DNA of 6,514 nucleotides from Lactobacillus sp. (GTDB lineage Bacteria; Bacillota; Bacilli; Lactobacillales; Lactobacillaceae). The notes beneath the pieces are model-generated. The model did no database searches. It was not told where the DNA came from and saw only the letters and a list, made by a program, of their open reading frames with translations. Position numbers and translations under genes: made by a program. The DNA is taken from positions 1 through 6,514 of the forward strand of contig JAAVAW010000016.1 of the NCBI GenBank assembly GCA_014803905.1, read 5' to 3'. Shown here in pieces: positions 1-5,041 of this stretch (position 1 is the first letter of the stretch; every line of letters begins with the position of its first letter).

Positions 1-47
1 CGAAACTTTGTTCAGTTTTCAAGGTACTACCAGCTGACTTAGTCAGC
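1..47 (-). promoter_or_regulatory. 5' leader of an rRNA operon (16S gene lies off the left edge)
   Basis: Read on the minus strand, the last bases before the window edge include ACCTTGAAAACTG (13-25) followed by AACAAAGTTTCG. This matches what I recall of the leader and spacer of lactobacillar rRNA operons, and resembles the boxA antitermination region of Bacillus rRNA leaders. The segment sits just downstream of four strong minus-strand promoters and has no ORF, as expected of an rrn leader. The 16S gene itself is not in the window, so its presence is inferred. A different stable RNA operon (a tRNA cluster, for example) is the main alternative. Confidence 0.7.
33..47 (-). other. Hairpin at the predicted 5' end of the P1 rRNA transcript
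   Basis: The minus strand reads GCTGAC-TAA-GTCAGC, a perfect 6-bp stem with a 3-nt loop; the flanking A-T pair (32/48) makes it 7 bp. The first G lies 7 nt after the P1 -10 box, so a P1 transcript would begin with this hairpin. It may protect the 5' end or act in leader processing. It has no T tract, so it is not a terminator. Confidence 0.55.
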
Positions 48-53
48 TTTATT

Positions 54-82
54 ATTTTAGCACAGTCATTTTAGTAAGTCAA
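54..82 (-). promoter_or_regulatory. rRNA promoter P1 (proximal)
   Basis: On the minus strand the -35 box is TTGACT (77-82), the spacer is exactly 17 bp, and the -10 box is TAAAAT (54-59). A TGC immediately before the -10 makes it an extended -10 promoter. The predicted start is the G at 47. An A/T-rich stretch (90-118) upstream of the -35 could act as an UP element. The near-consensus boxes suit a strong rRNA promoter. Confidence 0.75.
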
Positions 83-89
83 GCACTAA

Positions 90-105
90 TTTGAAATATT
101 TTTTA
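90..105. repeat. 16-bp direct repeat, copy 1 (upstream of P1)
   Basis: The plus strand reads TTTGAAATATTTTTTA here and again, identically, at 274-289. The copies are 184 bp apart, almost equal to the 185 bp between the P1 and P3 -10 boxes. Each copy starts 7-8 bp upstream of its promoter's -35 box, the position of an UP element. This suggests that a promoter unit was duplicated. Confidence 0.7.
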
Positions 106-122
106 AATTAGTGAAATCAACT

Positions 123-138
123 CACTGTCAGAACAGTG
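123..138 (-). other. Hairpin at the predicted 5' end of the P2 transcript
   Basis: CACTGT and ACAGTG form a perfect 6-bp stem with a 4-nt loop. It starts one base after the predicted P2 start (G at 139). It mirrors the hairpin at the start of P1 although the stem sequence differs. No T tract follows, so termination is unlikely. Confidence 0.45.
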
Positions 139-145
139 CTTAATA

Positions 146-175
146 ATTTTAACAAAAATGTAATTAATTTGTCAA
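146..175 (-). promoter_or_regulatory. rRNA promoter P2
   Basis: On the minus strand the -35 box is a perfect TTGACA (170-175), the spacer is 18 bp, and the -10 box is TAAAAT (146-151) preceded by TGT (extended -10). The segment reads AAAAAGTTC before the -35 and TATTAAGC after the -10. These flanks recur around P3, which marks P2 as a member of the same repeated promoter set. The predicted start is the G at 139. Confidence 0.7.
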
Positions 176-238
176 GAACTTTTTAATAAATCCTTGTAAA
201 AACATTTTTGTTTGCCTCTCAAATAATGAAGCTTAATA

Positions 239-267
239 AATATATCATCATTTTTTATGATTGGCAA
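239..267 (-). promoter_or_regulatory. rRNA promoter P3
   Basis: On the minus strand the -35 box is TTGCCA (262-267), the spacer is 17 bp, and the -10 box is TATATT (239-244) preceded by TGA (extended -10). The flanks AAAAAGTAC and TATTAAGC resemble those of P2. The predicted start is the G at 232. The 16-bp repeat at 274-289 lies just upstream of the -35. Confidence 0.65.
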
Positions 268-273
268 GTACTT

Positions 274-289
274 TTTGAAATATTTTTTA
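274..289. repeat. 16-bp direct repeat, copy 2 (upstream of P3)
   Basis: This is identical to the sequence at 90-105 (TTTGAAATATTTTTTA) and lies 7 bp from the P3 -35 box. Both copies occupy the possible UP-element position of their promoter. The sequence is very AT-rich, so chance cannot be fully dismissed, but the matching position relative to two promoters argues against it. Confidence 0.7.
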
Positions 290-324
290 TTTCAAATTGC
301 TTACCTCTCGTTGAAGCATTTAAT

Positions 325-353
325 ACTTTACATGCTTTACAAATAAATGTCAA
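325..353 (-). promoter_or_regulatory. rRNA promoter P4 (distal)
   Basis: On the minus strand the -35 box is a perfect TTGACA (348-353), the spacer is 17 bp, and the -10 box is TAAAGT (325-330, 4 of 6 matches). The upstream flank AAAAAAGTA and downstream ATTAAATGCTTC resemble those of P2 and P3. The likely start is the G at 317. The -10 is the weakest of the set and lacks the TGn extension. The CIRCE-like element begins 8 bp upstream of the -35. Confidence 0.55.
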
Positions 354-360
354 TACTTTT

Positions 361-387
361 TTAGCATTTTTTTGCTTAGAGTGCTAA
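361..387. promoter_or_regulatory. CIRCE-like operator (HrcA binding site)
   Basis: The known CIRCE consensus is TTAGCACTC, a 9-bp spacer, then GAGTGCTAA. Here the left half is TTAGCATTT (361-369, 7 of 9), the spacer is exactly 9 bp (370-378), and the right half is a perfect GAGTGCTAA (379-387), giving 16 of 18 matches. CIRCE normally binds the heat-shock repressor HrcA at groE, dnaK or hrcA promoters. Here it lies between the serS terminator and rRNA promoter P4, centred about 57 bp upstream of the predicted P4 start. No chaperone gene is in the window. Function is inferred from sequence alone. Confidence 0.55.
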
Positions 388-427
388 AATTCTTAAAATT
401 TGTTGATATAGCGCTATTCTTTAAAAT

Positions 428-463
428 AAAAAAGAGAAATTTTTCTCAAAATTTCTCTTTTTT
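428..463 (-). terminator. serS rho-independent terminator
   Basis: A perfect 15-bp inverted repeat (428-442 with 449-463) closes a 6-nt loop. On the minus strand the second arm ends in TTTTTT, the usual U tract, about 10 nt after the serS stop codon. The other arm begins with six A, so it could also work on plus-strand transcripts. It insulates the downstream rRNA promoters from serS read-through. Confidence 0.85.
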
Positions 464-472
464 ACTATATTT

Positions 473-1783
473 TTATTTACCCAATTTGGCCTGTTTAGTA
501 ATAGTCTTCATTCCATTCATGTATGGTACCAATACATCTGGGACAGTTACGCTACCATCTTCATTTTGGTAATTTTCTAAAATAGCAGCCACGGTTCTAC
601 CTACTGCCAATCCAGAACCATTTAATGTATGAGCTAAATGAAGTTTACCATCTTCATCACGGTAACGAATCTGGGCACGACGAGCTTGGAAATCAGTACA
701 GTTAGAACAACTCGAGATTTCACGATACTTATCTTGTGCTGGCATCCAAACTTCTAAGTCGAAAGTTTCTGCACTAGTAAAACTTGCATCCCCAGTAGAT
801 AAAGCAACAACATGATATGGCAAACTAAGTTTTTCTAATAAGTCTCCTGCATTCTTAGTTAACTTATCTAATTCATCCCATGAATTTTCTGGTTTTACTA
901 CTTTAACCATTTCTACTTTTCTGAATTCGTGCATTCTGATTAAACCACGAGTATCACGCCCAGCAGAGCCAGCTTCACTTCTAAATGCTGGAGATAGTGC
1001 AGTTACATTAACAGGTAACTTTGTTCCATCCAAAATTTCGCCACGGAAATAATTAACCAATGGTACTTCCGCAGTTGGAATTAAAGTTAATTCACGAGGT
1101 TTGTCAGGATCATCATTATCTACTATTGTATAAACATCTTCAGTAAATTTAGGGAATTGTCCCGTTCCTTGCATTGAGTCGCGGTTTACTAAATATGGTG
1201 GAATAACTTCAGTATAGCCGGCCTTCATATTTTCATTTAAGAAGAAATTAAATACGGCACGTTCTAACATTGCTCCTGCACCAATGTAATATGCAAAACG
1301 AGCACCAGATACTTTAGCTGCAGTATCCCAATCCAAAATATTTAAATCAGTACCAATCTCCCAGTGAGGCTTAGGAGTGAAATCAAATTTTGTTGGTTCA
1401 TTCCATTTACGCACTTCTTGATTATAACTTTCATCTGGTCCTACTGGTACTCCATCTGCAGGGAAGTTTGGTAAACGAAGTAAAATATAATTTTGCTTTT
1501 CAGTTAATTCATCAACTTCTTTATCAAGTTCCTTGATTTCCTTACCTACTTCACGCATTTTTTTAATTGCATCACTGGCATCTTCCTTATTACGCTTAGC
1601 TTGAGCAATTTGATCAGATACTTCATTACGTTTTTGCTTTAAAGTTTCACTTTTATTTAAAGTTTCACGTCTCTTTTTATCAATTTCGACTAATTCATCC
1701 AATTCTTCAGGTTTAATTCCTCGAGTAGCTAACTTTTTCTTTGACCAATCAAGATTTTCGCGGATAACTTTAATATCTAGCAT
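473..1783 (-). CDS. serS: Seryl-tRNA synthetase
   Basis: This is a cytoplasmic class II aminoacyl-tRNA synthetase that activates serine with ATP and charges tRNA-Ser; it is also used for the first step of selenocysteine synthesis where that pathway exists. At 436 aa it has the usual bacterial length. Residues about 25-105 are a charged, Lys/Glu-rich coiled-coil arm that contacts the long variable arm of tRNA-Ser. The catalytic domain shows the TAE serine-site motif (237-239), motif 2 with FRSEAG (267-272) and RMHEFRKVE (283-291), [13 protein letters not shown] (357-369), HTLNGSG (385-391) and motif 3 with GLAVGRT (391-397). The ATG is set by AGGAGG 5 nt upstream (1789-1794). The gene has its own promoter and a serine T-box leader, and ends at a strong terminator. 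No key residue appears to be missing. Confidence 0.97.
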   Translation of the reverse strand: MLDIKVIRENLDWSKKKLATRGIKPEELDELVEIDKKRRETLNKSETLKQKRNEVSDQIAQAKRNKEDASDAIKKMREVGKEIKELDKEVDELTEKQNYILLRLPNFPADGVPVGPDESYNQEVRKWNEPTKFDFTPKPHWEIGTDLNILDWDTAAKVSGARFAYYIGAGAMLERAVFNFFLNENMKAGYTEVIPPYLVNRDSMQGTGQFPKFTEDVYTIVDNDDPDKPRELTLIPTAEVPLVNYFRGEILDGTKLPVNVTALSPAFRSEAGSAGRDTRGLIRMHEFRKVEMVKVVKPENSWDELDKLTKNAGDLLEKLSLPYHVVALSTGDASFTSAETFDLEVWMPAQDKYREISSCSNCTDFQARRAQIRYRDEDGKLHLAHTLNGSGLAVGRTVAAILENYQNEDGSVTVPDVLVPYMNGMKTITKQAKLGK

Positions 1784-1795
1784 ATATACCTCCTA

Positions 1796-2005
1796 AAATA
1801 CAAAAAAGCCGACTCGTCCCACTATGGGACGAATCGACTTAACACGGTTCGCGGTACCACCCAAATTTGGTTGAAAACCACACTTAAGAAACGATAACGG
1901 TGCTAACCGTGTAGAATTGCCTACCCACTATTGAAATCTGGAAACGACGTCCACTTGCTCTCACCAACCGCAAGCTCTCTGAAGTTGTCTTAGGATTTCG
2001 TGTTT
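1796..2005 (-). ncRNA. Serine T-box riboswitch leader of serS
   Basis: The T-box sequence GGTGGTACCGCG lies at 1850-1861 on the minus strand. Stem I contains the conserved AGAGAG and GGTTGGTGAGAGC segments (about 1954-1982). An inner stem GAAATC/GATTTC (1994-1999 with 1932-1937) encloses a loop in which TCC (1940-1942), a serine codon followed by A, is the likely specifier. A hairpin ACGGT/ACCGT (1897-1910) follows. Uncharged tRNA-Ser pairs with the specifier and the T-box bulge, favouring the antiterminator over the terminator, so serS is made when serine charging is low. The 5' end is estimated from the predicted promoter. The 5' strand of stem I overlaps the last codons and stop of the GNAT gene. 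Confidence 0.93.
1802..1839 (-). terminator. T-box-controlled terminator before serS
   Basis: A long stem pairs 1826-1839 with 1807-1820 (minus strand arms AGTCGATTCGTCCC and GGGACGAGTCGGCT, with G-U pairs) around a short loop, and a run of T (1802-1807) follows. The 5' arm contains CGTCCC, the usual partner of the T-box in the antiterminator, so the two structures are mutually exclusive. This is the regulatory switch of the riboswitch. Confidence 0.9.
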
Positions 2006-2543
2006 AATTGCATTTTATCATACCAATCAGCCGGTGTTAATAAAAAATATTTTTCTTCAAATTCACCTGTCGCTACCGCCTGGTTAAAATCTGCTGTATA
2101 AACATATTTAAACCCTAATTTTTCTAATATTTTTTGAGAGGCATCATTATTAGGAAATGTTCCTGCCCAAATTTGTTGCTGTTTTAATTCCCCAAAAGCA
2201 TAGTTAATTAAAGCTGTTAAAGCCTCGCTCATTAATCCTTGCTGCCAATAATCTTTATCAAGCATAAAGCCTAAATCTTTTGTCACTAATAAACCCGCTT
2301 GTTCATCAAGTCCACGTTCATATAGTTCAACTAGTCCTATCATTTTATTAGTATTTTTTCAATTATAGCAAAGCTATATGGTCTTTTATGATACTGATTT
2401 GCGGCTTTTTGTGCCTGTTTTATATCATCAAATTTTTCAAAACCTGCAGTTTGATGATAGATGTCATCTTGTCCCCATTTAAGAAGGGTTGCCGCATCTG
2501 CACCATCAATCTTTCTTAAAAAAATTCTTTCACTATCAATCAA
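1990..2543 (-). pseudogene. GNAT N-acetyltransferase (RimJ/RimL-like), split by a frameshift
   Basis: Two minus-strand reading frames, 2340-2543 (67 codons) and 1990-2343 (117 codons), together make one GNAT acetyltransferase that transfers acetyl from acetyl-CoA to an amine. The N-terminal part starts MIDSERIFLRKI, typical of the Acetyltransf_3 (RimJ/RimL) group. The C-terminal part carries the acetyl-CoA loop QQGLMSEA and motif B with NNDASQKILEKLGF. Adding one A to the six-A tract (2354-2359) would join them through EKNTNKMIGLVEL into a 184-aa protein of normal length. As given, the first frame ends in TGA overlapping an ATG (ATGA), so the second part could be made by reinitiation, but it would lack the N-terminal strands. 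The start is a TTG 1 nt after the DedA-like gene's stop, with a weak AGTAGG upstream, so the gene is probably cotranscribed with it. A sequencing error or a phase-variable tract are alternatives. The substrate is unknown. Confidence 0.82.
2012..2040 (-). promoter_or_regulatory. serS promoter inside the GNAT 3' coding end
   Basis: On the minus strand the -35 box is TTAACA (2035-2040), the spacer is 17 bp, and the -10 box is TAAAAT (2012-2017) preceded by TGA (extended -10). Transcription should start near 2005, just before stem I of the T-box. The promoter lies entirely inside the last 17 codons of the upstream acetyltransferase gene, so that coding end also serves as a regulatory site. Confidence 0.75.
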
Positions 2544-2544
2544 T

Positions 2545-3144
2545 TTATTTACCTACTAATTTAACGATCCATTTTGCTCCATATAATAGTCCTAAGCTAT
2601 AGGCCGCAATCGTCCAAGGTTTACCTAACAAGATTATCCATATATATGTTGACACTTTCATTTCTGTCAAACCAGAAATCATACACAATACATCATCTGG
2701 GGCTGCCGGTGCAACAATACAAATAGCAAAGAACCAATTATATTTTTTTTGATTTTTAGTCCATTTCATGTACTTTTCATAAGTTTCTTCGGAGATCAAA
2801 TGCAAAATAAATGGTTTACCATAATAACGAGCTAAAAAGAACAAAATAATTGAGCCAATACAAATTCCGACATAATTATAAACAAACCCCCACCAAGGGC
2901 CAAAGAAAATAACTCCACCCAGTAAAGATACCCCTCCAGGAATTATTGGAATTACAACCTGAATTATTTGTATCAAAATAAAAATAAGTGGACCAATAAT
3001 TTGTTTGTTGGCCAAATATGCTTTCATTTTTGCTTGATCAGTAAAAATTCCCAATCTATACCAATAAATACATAGCAAAACCAAAATTATTGTAGTGACA
3101 ATAGTTAAAATATTTATCAATCGACGGCTAGTTTTTGTAGACAT
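2545..3144 (-). CDS. TVP38/TMEM64 (DedA/VTT-domain) family membrane protein
   Basis: A 199-aa integral membrane protein with a VTT (SNARE-associated/DedA-like) domain. Proteins of this broad superfamily have been linked to lipid scrambling or carrier recycling and to envelope homeostasis; the role of this one is not known. After an N-terminal hydrophobic segment (about 9-28), the core runs from about 50 to 185. It includes IPIIPGGVSLLGGVIFFG (65-82), the FFLARYYGKPF segment (102-112) and the signature APAAPDDVLCMISGLTEM (145-162), all typical of TVP38-like proteins. The ATG follows AAGGAG (3153-3158) at good spacing. It begins the transcript that continues into the GNAT gene 1 nt downstream. 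No terminator lies between them. Confidence 0.87.
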   Translation of the reverse strand: MSTKTSRRLINILTIVTTIILVLLCIYWYRLGIFTDQAKMKAYLANKQIIGPLIFILIQIIQVVIPIIPGGVSLLGGVIFFGPWWGFVYNYVGICIGSIILFFLARYYGKPFILHLISEETYEKYMKWTKNQKKYNWFFAICIVAPAAPDDVLCMISGLTEMKVSTYIWIILLGKPWTIAAYSLGLLYGAKWIVKLVGK

Positions 3145-3171
3145 CTTATCAGCTCCTTAAACATTAAAATA

Positions 3172-3200
3172 ATTATACAGGAAAAGACCTCTATTTAAAC
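3172..3200 (-). promoter_or_regulatory. Promoter of the DedA-like/GNAT transcript
   Basis: The minus strand has a perfect TATAAT (3172-3177), 28 nt before the start codon at 3144. The -35 region is poor: the best match is GTTTAA at a 17-bp spacing, or TTTAAA at 16 bp. It diverges from the esterase promoter about 120 bp away. Confidence 0.55.
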
Positions 3201-3260
3201 TTATTTATTTATAGTAAAAATTTGTTTTAGTTTTATAAAGCAATTATTGTACAGAAAATT

Positions 3261-3309
3261 TTTATCTAAACTATTATCTTTGTCTAATTTAATTTATAAT
3301 GTAGATAAA
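3261..3309. repeat. Inverted repeat flanking the esterase promoter
   Basis: TTTATCTA (3261-3268) and its exact reverse complement TAGATAAA (3302-3309) bracket the -10 box of the esterase promoter, with starts 41 bp apart, close to four helical turns. It could be an operator for the adjacent HTH regulator. The arms are only 8 bp and AT-rich, so chance is a real alternative. Confidence 0.25.
3295..3300 (+). promoter_or_regulatory. -10 box of the esterase-regulator operon
   Basis: A perfect TATAAT lies 36 nt before the chosen ATG (3337). No good -35 box is present at the right distance (TATTAT at 17 bp is poor), and there is no TGn extension. Such a promoter often needs an activator, which fits an Rgg-type regulator encoded in the same operon. 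Confidence 0.5.
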
Positions 3310-3336
3310 TCATTAAATAACACAAAGAGGAATCTT

Positions 3337-4122
3337 ATGGTTGTAATAAAAAAAGATATAACATATGATACTGTGCACAATCTCAGCACTGATATTTATT
3401 TTCCAAATAACACAACTACAGATACTAAAATTTTAATTTTTTGGCATGGCGGTGGTTGGTTTCGTGGTGACAAAGCAGATGTAAAATGGCTAGGAATTAA
3501 ATTGGCCAATGCTGGTTTCATGACCTTAATTCCTAATTATCGCTTGGCTCCCAAGAACAAATTTCCTAGCGCCCATGAAGATAGCAAAACATTTATTAAT
3601 TGGTTATTAGATTCCCAATATACTGATACAGATGATCAAAAAAATATTGTCCAAATCGGTGCGAGTTCAGGCGGAACTCTAGCTTTATATTTGGCTGGAC
3701 TTTATGGTTTTCCAACTGTTACCTGGTCATCTCCTATCGATTTTTCAAATTGGATTAATCATCATCAATCGGTTCAACCATCCAGTGATGCAAAACACGA
3801 GTTTGGACTAACAGATAATCAGAAAATACGTGAAGCTTTTTATAAATTCTTTACCCTTACCTATGCTGAGCCACCCACGCTTGAACAATTAGATGCTTTT
3901 AATTATGACTACACTCATTTAACACACTTGTTTATGATAAATTCTGCTCATGAATTAACACCACTTAATGGTGTTTTAAAAATGGTAAAAGAACTAGCAG
4001 AATCAGATCATTCTATTCAATTGTTAGTAATTAAAGGGTCTAGACACGCAATGGACTATGCAAATGATTATCTTGATGAATCATTAGATTATCTTTATCA
4101 GGCTTTAAAGGGACATAAATAA
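3337..4122 (+). CDS. Alpha/beta-hydrolase esterase/lipase
   Basis: A predicted cytoplasmic carboxylesterase of the alpha/beta-hydrolase fold (HSL/BD-FAE-like group), 261 aa, with no signal peptide. It shows the oxyanion-hole motif HGGGW (37-41), NYRLAP (67-72) followed by FPSAHED, the nucleophile elbow GASSGG with Ser110, a probable acid in HELTPL (Glu206), and the catalytic histidine in SRHAMDY (His237). The natural substrate cannot be read from the sequence. I chose ATG 3337 because AAAGAGG (3324-3330) sits 6 nt upstream and the TATAAT lies before it. The frame stays open back to a TTG at 3247, but that has no RBS and would place the promoter inside the gene. Its stop overlaps the start of the next gene, so the two are probably translationally coupled. 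Confidence 0.88.
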   Translation: MVVIKKDITYDTVHNLSTDIYFPNNTTTDTKILIFWHGGGWFRGDKADVKWLGIKLANAGFMTLIPNYRLAPKNKFPSAHEDSKTFINWLLDSQYTDTDDQKNIVQIGASSGGTLALYLAGLYGFPTVTWSSPIDFSNWINHHQSVQPSSDAKHEFGLTDNQKIREAFYKFFTLTYAEPPTLEQLDAFNYDYTHLTHLFMINSAHELTPLNGVLKMVKELAESDHSIQLLVIKGSRHAMDYANDYLDESLDYLYQALKGHK

Positions 4123-4973
4123 TGATAGATATTGAAAAATTTATTTTAACAAGAAAAAAATTAGGTCTTTCACAACTTGAACTTTGCGATGGAATTTGTA
4201 CACAATCTACTTTAAGTAAATTTGAAAATAATGGACGTATTCCTTCACTTAAAATTCTCAATAGTCTTTGCGCTCGCATGAATATTAATGTTAGCGATAT
4301 TATGCGTGATACACAAAGTAATAAAATTGAGAAAAAATTGGCTGAAGCCGATTATGCAAGTGATGTCTTTGATTATCCTAAAGTAGTAAAAATACTTAGC
4401 CAAATTCCTAAAGATGAATTATTAAGACAAGAAGATATTTTTCATTACCAATACTTACGAGGAATTTTGGCTCTAGAATTAGAACACAATCAAACCGACG
4501 CTCTCTATTGTTTCAATTCAATCTTAGAATCTTCAAAATTAAAAAAAGGAGATGTTTACCATTTATTAGCCTTAAGTGGTTGTGGACAAGTATATGAATT
4601 TCAAGGTGAAGTTCATCGAGCAAAGCAATACTATGATTTAATTATTTCTGAAATTCAAACCGATATCATCTTAGATAATCCGAAGAATCTACCAATTCTT
4701 TCTGTTCTTTATCATGCTGGAAAATTTTACAGTACTCAAAAAGAATATCAAAAATCTAATAAATTACTTAATACTGGTTATCAGATTTGTGCTACACAAC
4801 ACGTTACTTACTACTTAGGTCGAATTCTTTTTTGTTTAGCACAAAATGGAAAAGAACAAGCCATGAATGAAAAACAAATTAGGACTTATATTAACGATGC
4901 AGCTGCATTCGCTCGCCTTTACAATAATCGTGTTTTATTGCAAAAGATTAATCAGTTTCAGCAGAACCTTTAG
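4122..4973 (+). CDS. XRE-HTH plus TPR-like regulator (Rgg/RRNPP type)
   Basis: A 283-aa cytoplasmic transcription regulator. Residues about 5-62 form an XRE-type helix-turn-helix, with LSQLELCDGICTQSTLSKFE (16-35) and the trailing IPSLKILNSLCARMNI (40-55), a pattern typical of Rgg/MutR and PlcR-like proteins. The rest is a string of amphipathic helices resembling TPRs, the peptide-binding part in the RRNPP family. The length is normal for the family. The ATG overlaps the esterase stop (TAATG), with AAAGGGA upstream (4107-4113). It probably controls its own operon, the esterase included. I found no short signal-peptide gene next to it, so a pheromone is not demonstrated. The operon ends at a strong terminator. 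Confidence 0.85.
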   Translation: MIDIEKFILTRKKLGLSQLELCDGICTQSTLSKFENNGRIPSLKILNSLCARMNINVSDIMRDTQSNKIEKKLAEADYASDVFDYPKVVKILSQIPKDELLRQEDIFHYQYLRGILALELEHNQTDALYCFNSILESSKLKKGDVYHLLALSGCGQVYEFQGEVHRAKQYYDLIISEIQTDIILDNPKNLPILSVLYHAGKFYSTQKEYQKSNKLLNTGYQICATQHVTYYLGRILFCLAQNGKEQAMNEKQIRTYINDAAAFARLYNNRVLLQKINQFQQNL

Positions 4974-4997
4974 GTAAACTCTCTTAAATTAATAAAT

Positions 4998-5040
4998 AAA
5001 AAATTCCCTATTAACCAAAGAGGTTAATAGGGAATTTTTT
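4998..5040. terminator. Bidirectional terminator between convergent genes
   Basis: A perfect 19-bp inverted repeat (4998-5016 with 5022-5040) closes a 5-nt loop. The outer arm ends are A6 and T6, so each strand presents a GC-containing stem followed by a U tract. It serves the regulator gene ending at 4973 and the zinc-ribbon gene ending at 5042, just 1 bp away. Confidence 0.92.
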
Positions 5041-5041
5041 A

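Noticed and set aside
408..417. Perfect 10-bp palindrome ATAGCGCTAT between the serS terminator and the CIRCE-like site.
   Set aside because: It is short, matches no operator I know, and is not a terminator; it could be chance.
391..420. A fifth rRNA promoter upstream of P4.
   Set aside because: No acceptable -35/-10 pair is found at the expected spacing; the candidates match poorly.
372..572. Plus-strand open frame of 66 codons over the serS end.
   Set aside because: It has no convincing RBS, spans the serS terminator, and is antisense to serS coding sequence.
3247..3336. N-terminal extension of the esterase from a TTG at 3247 (30 extra residues).
   Set aside because: No ribosome binding site precedes the TTG, the -10 box lies inside it, and a well-placed AAAGAGG precedes ATG 3337; family proteins start near the latter.
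3145..3336. Small signal-peptide gene for the Rgg-like regulator.
   Set aside because: No short frame with an RBS and a hydrophobic or charged leader was found on either strand here or in 4974-5041.
4040..4279. Minus-strand open frame of 79 codons.
   Set aside because: It is antisense to the esterase-regulator junction, with no family features or RBS seen.
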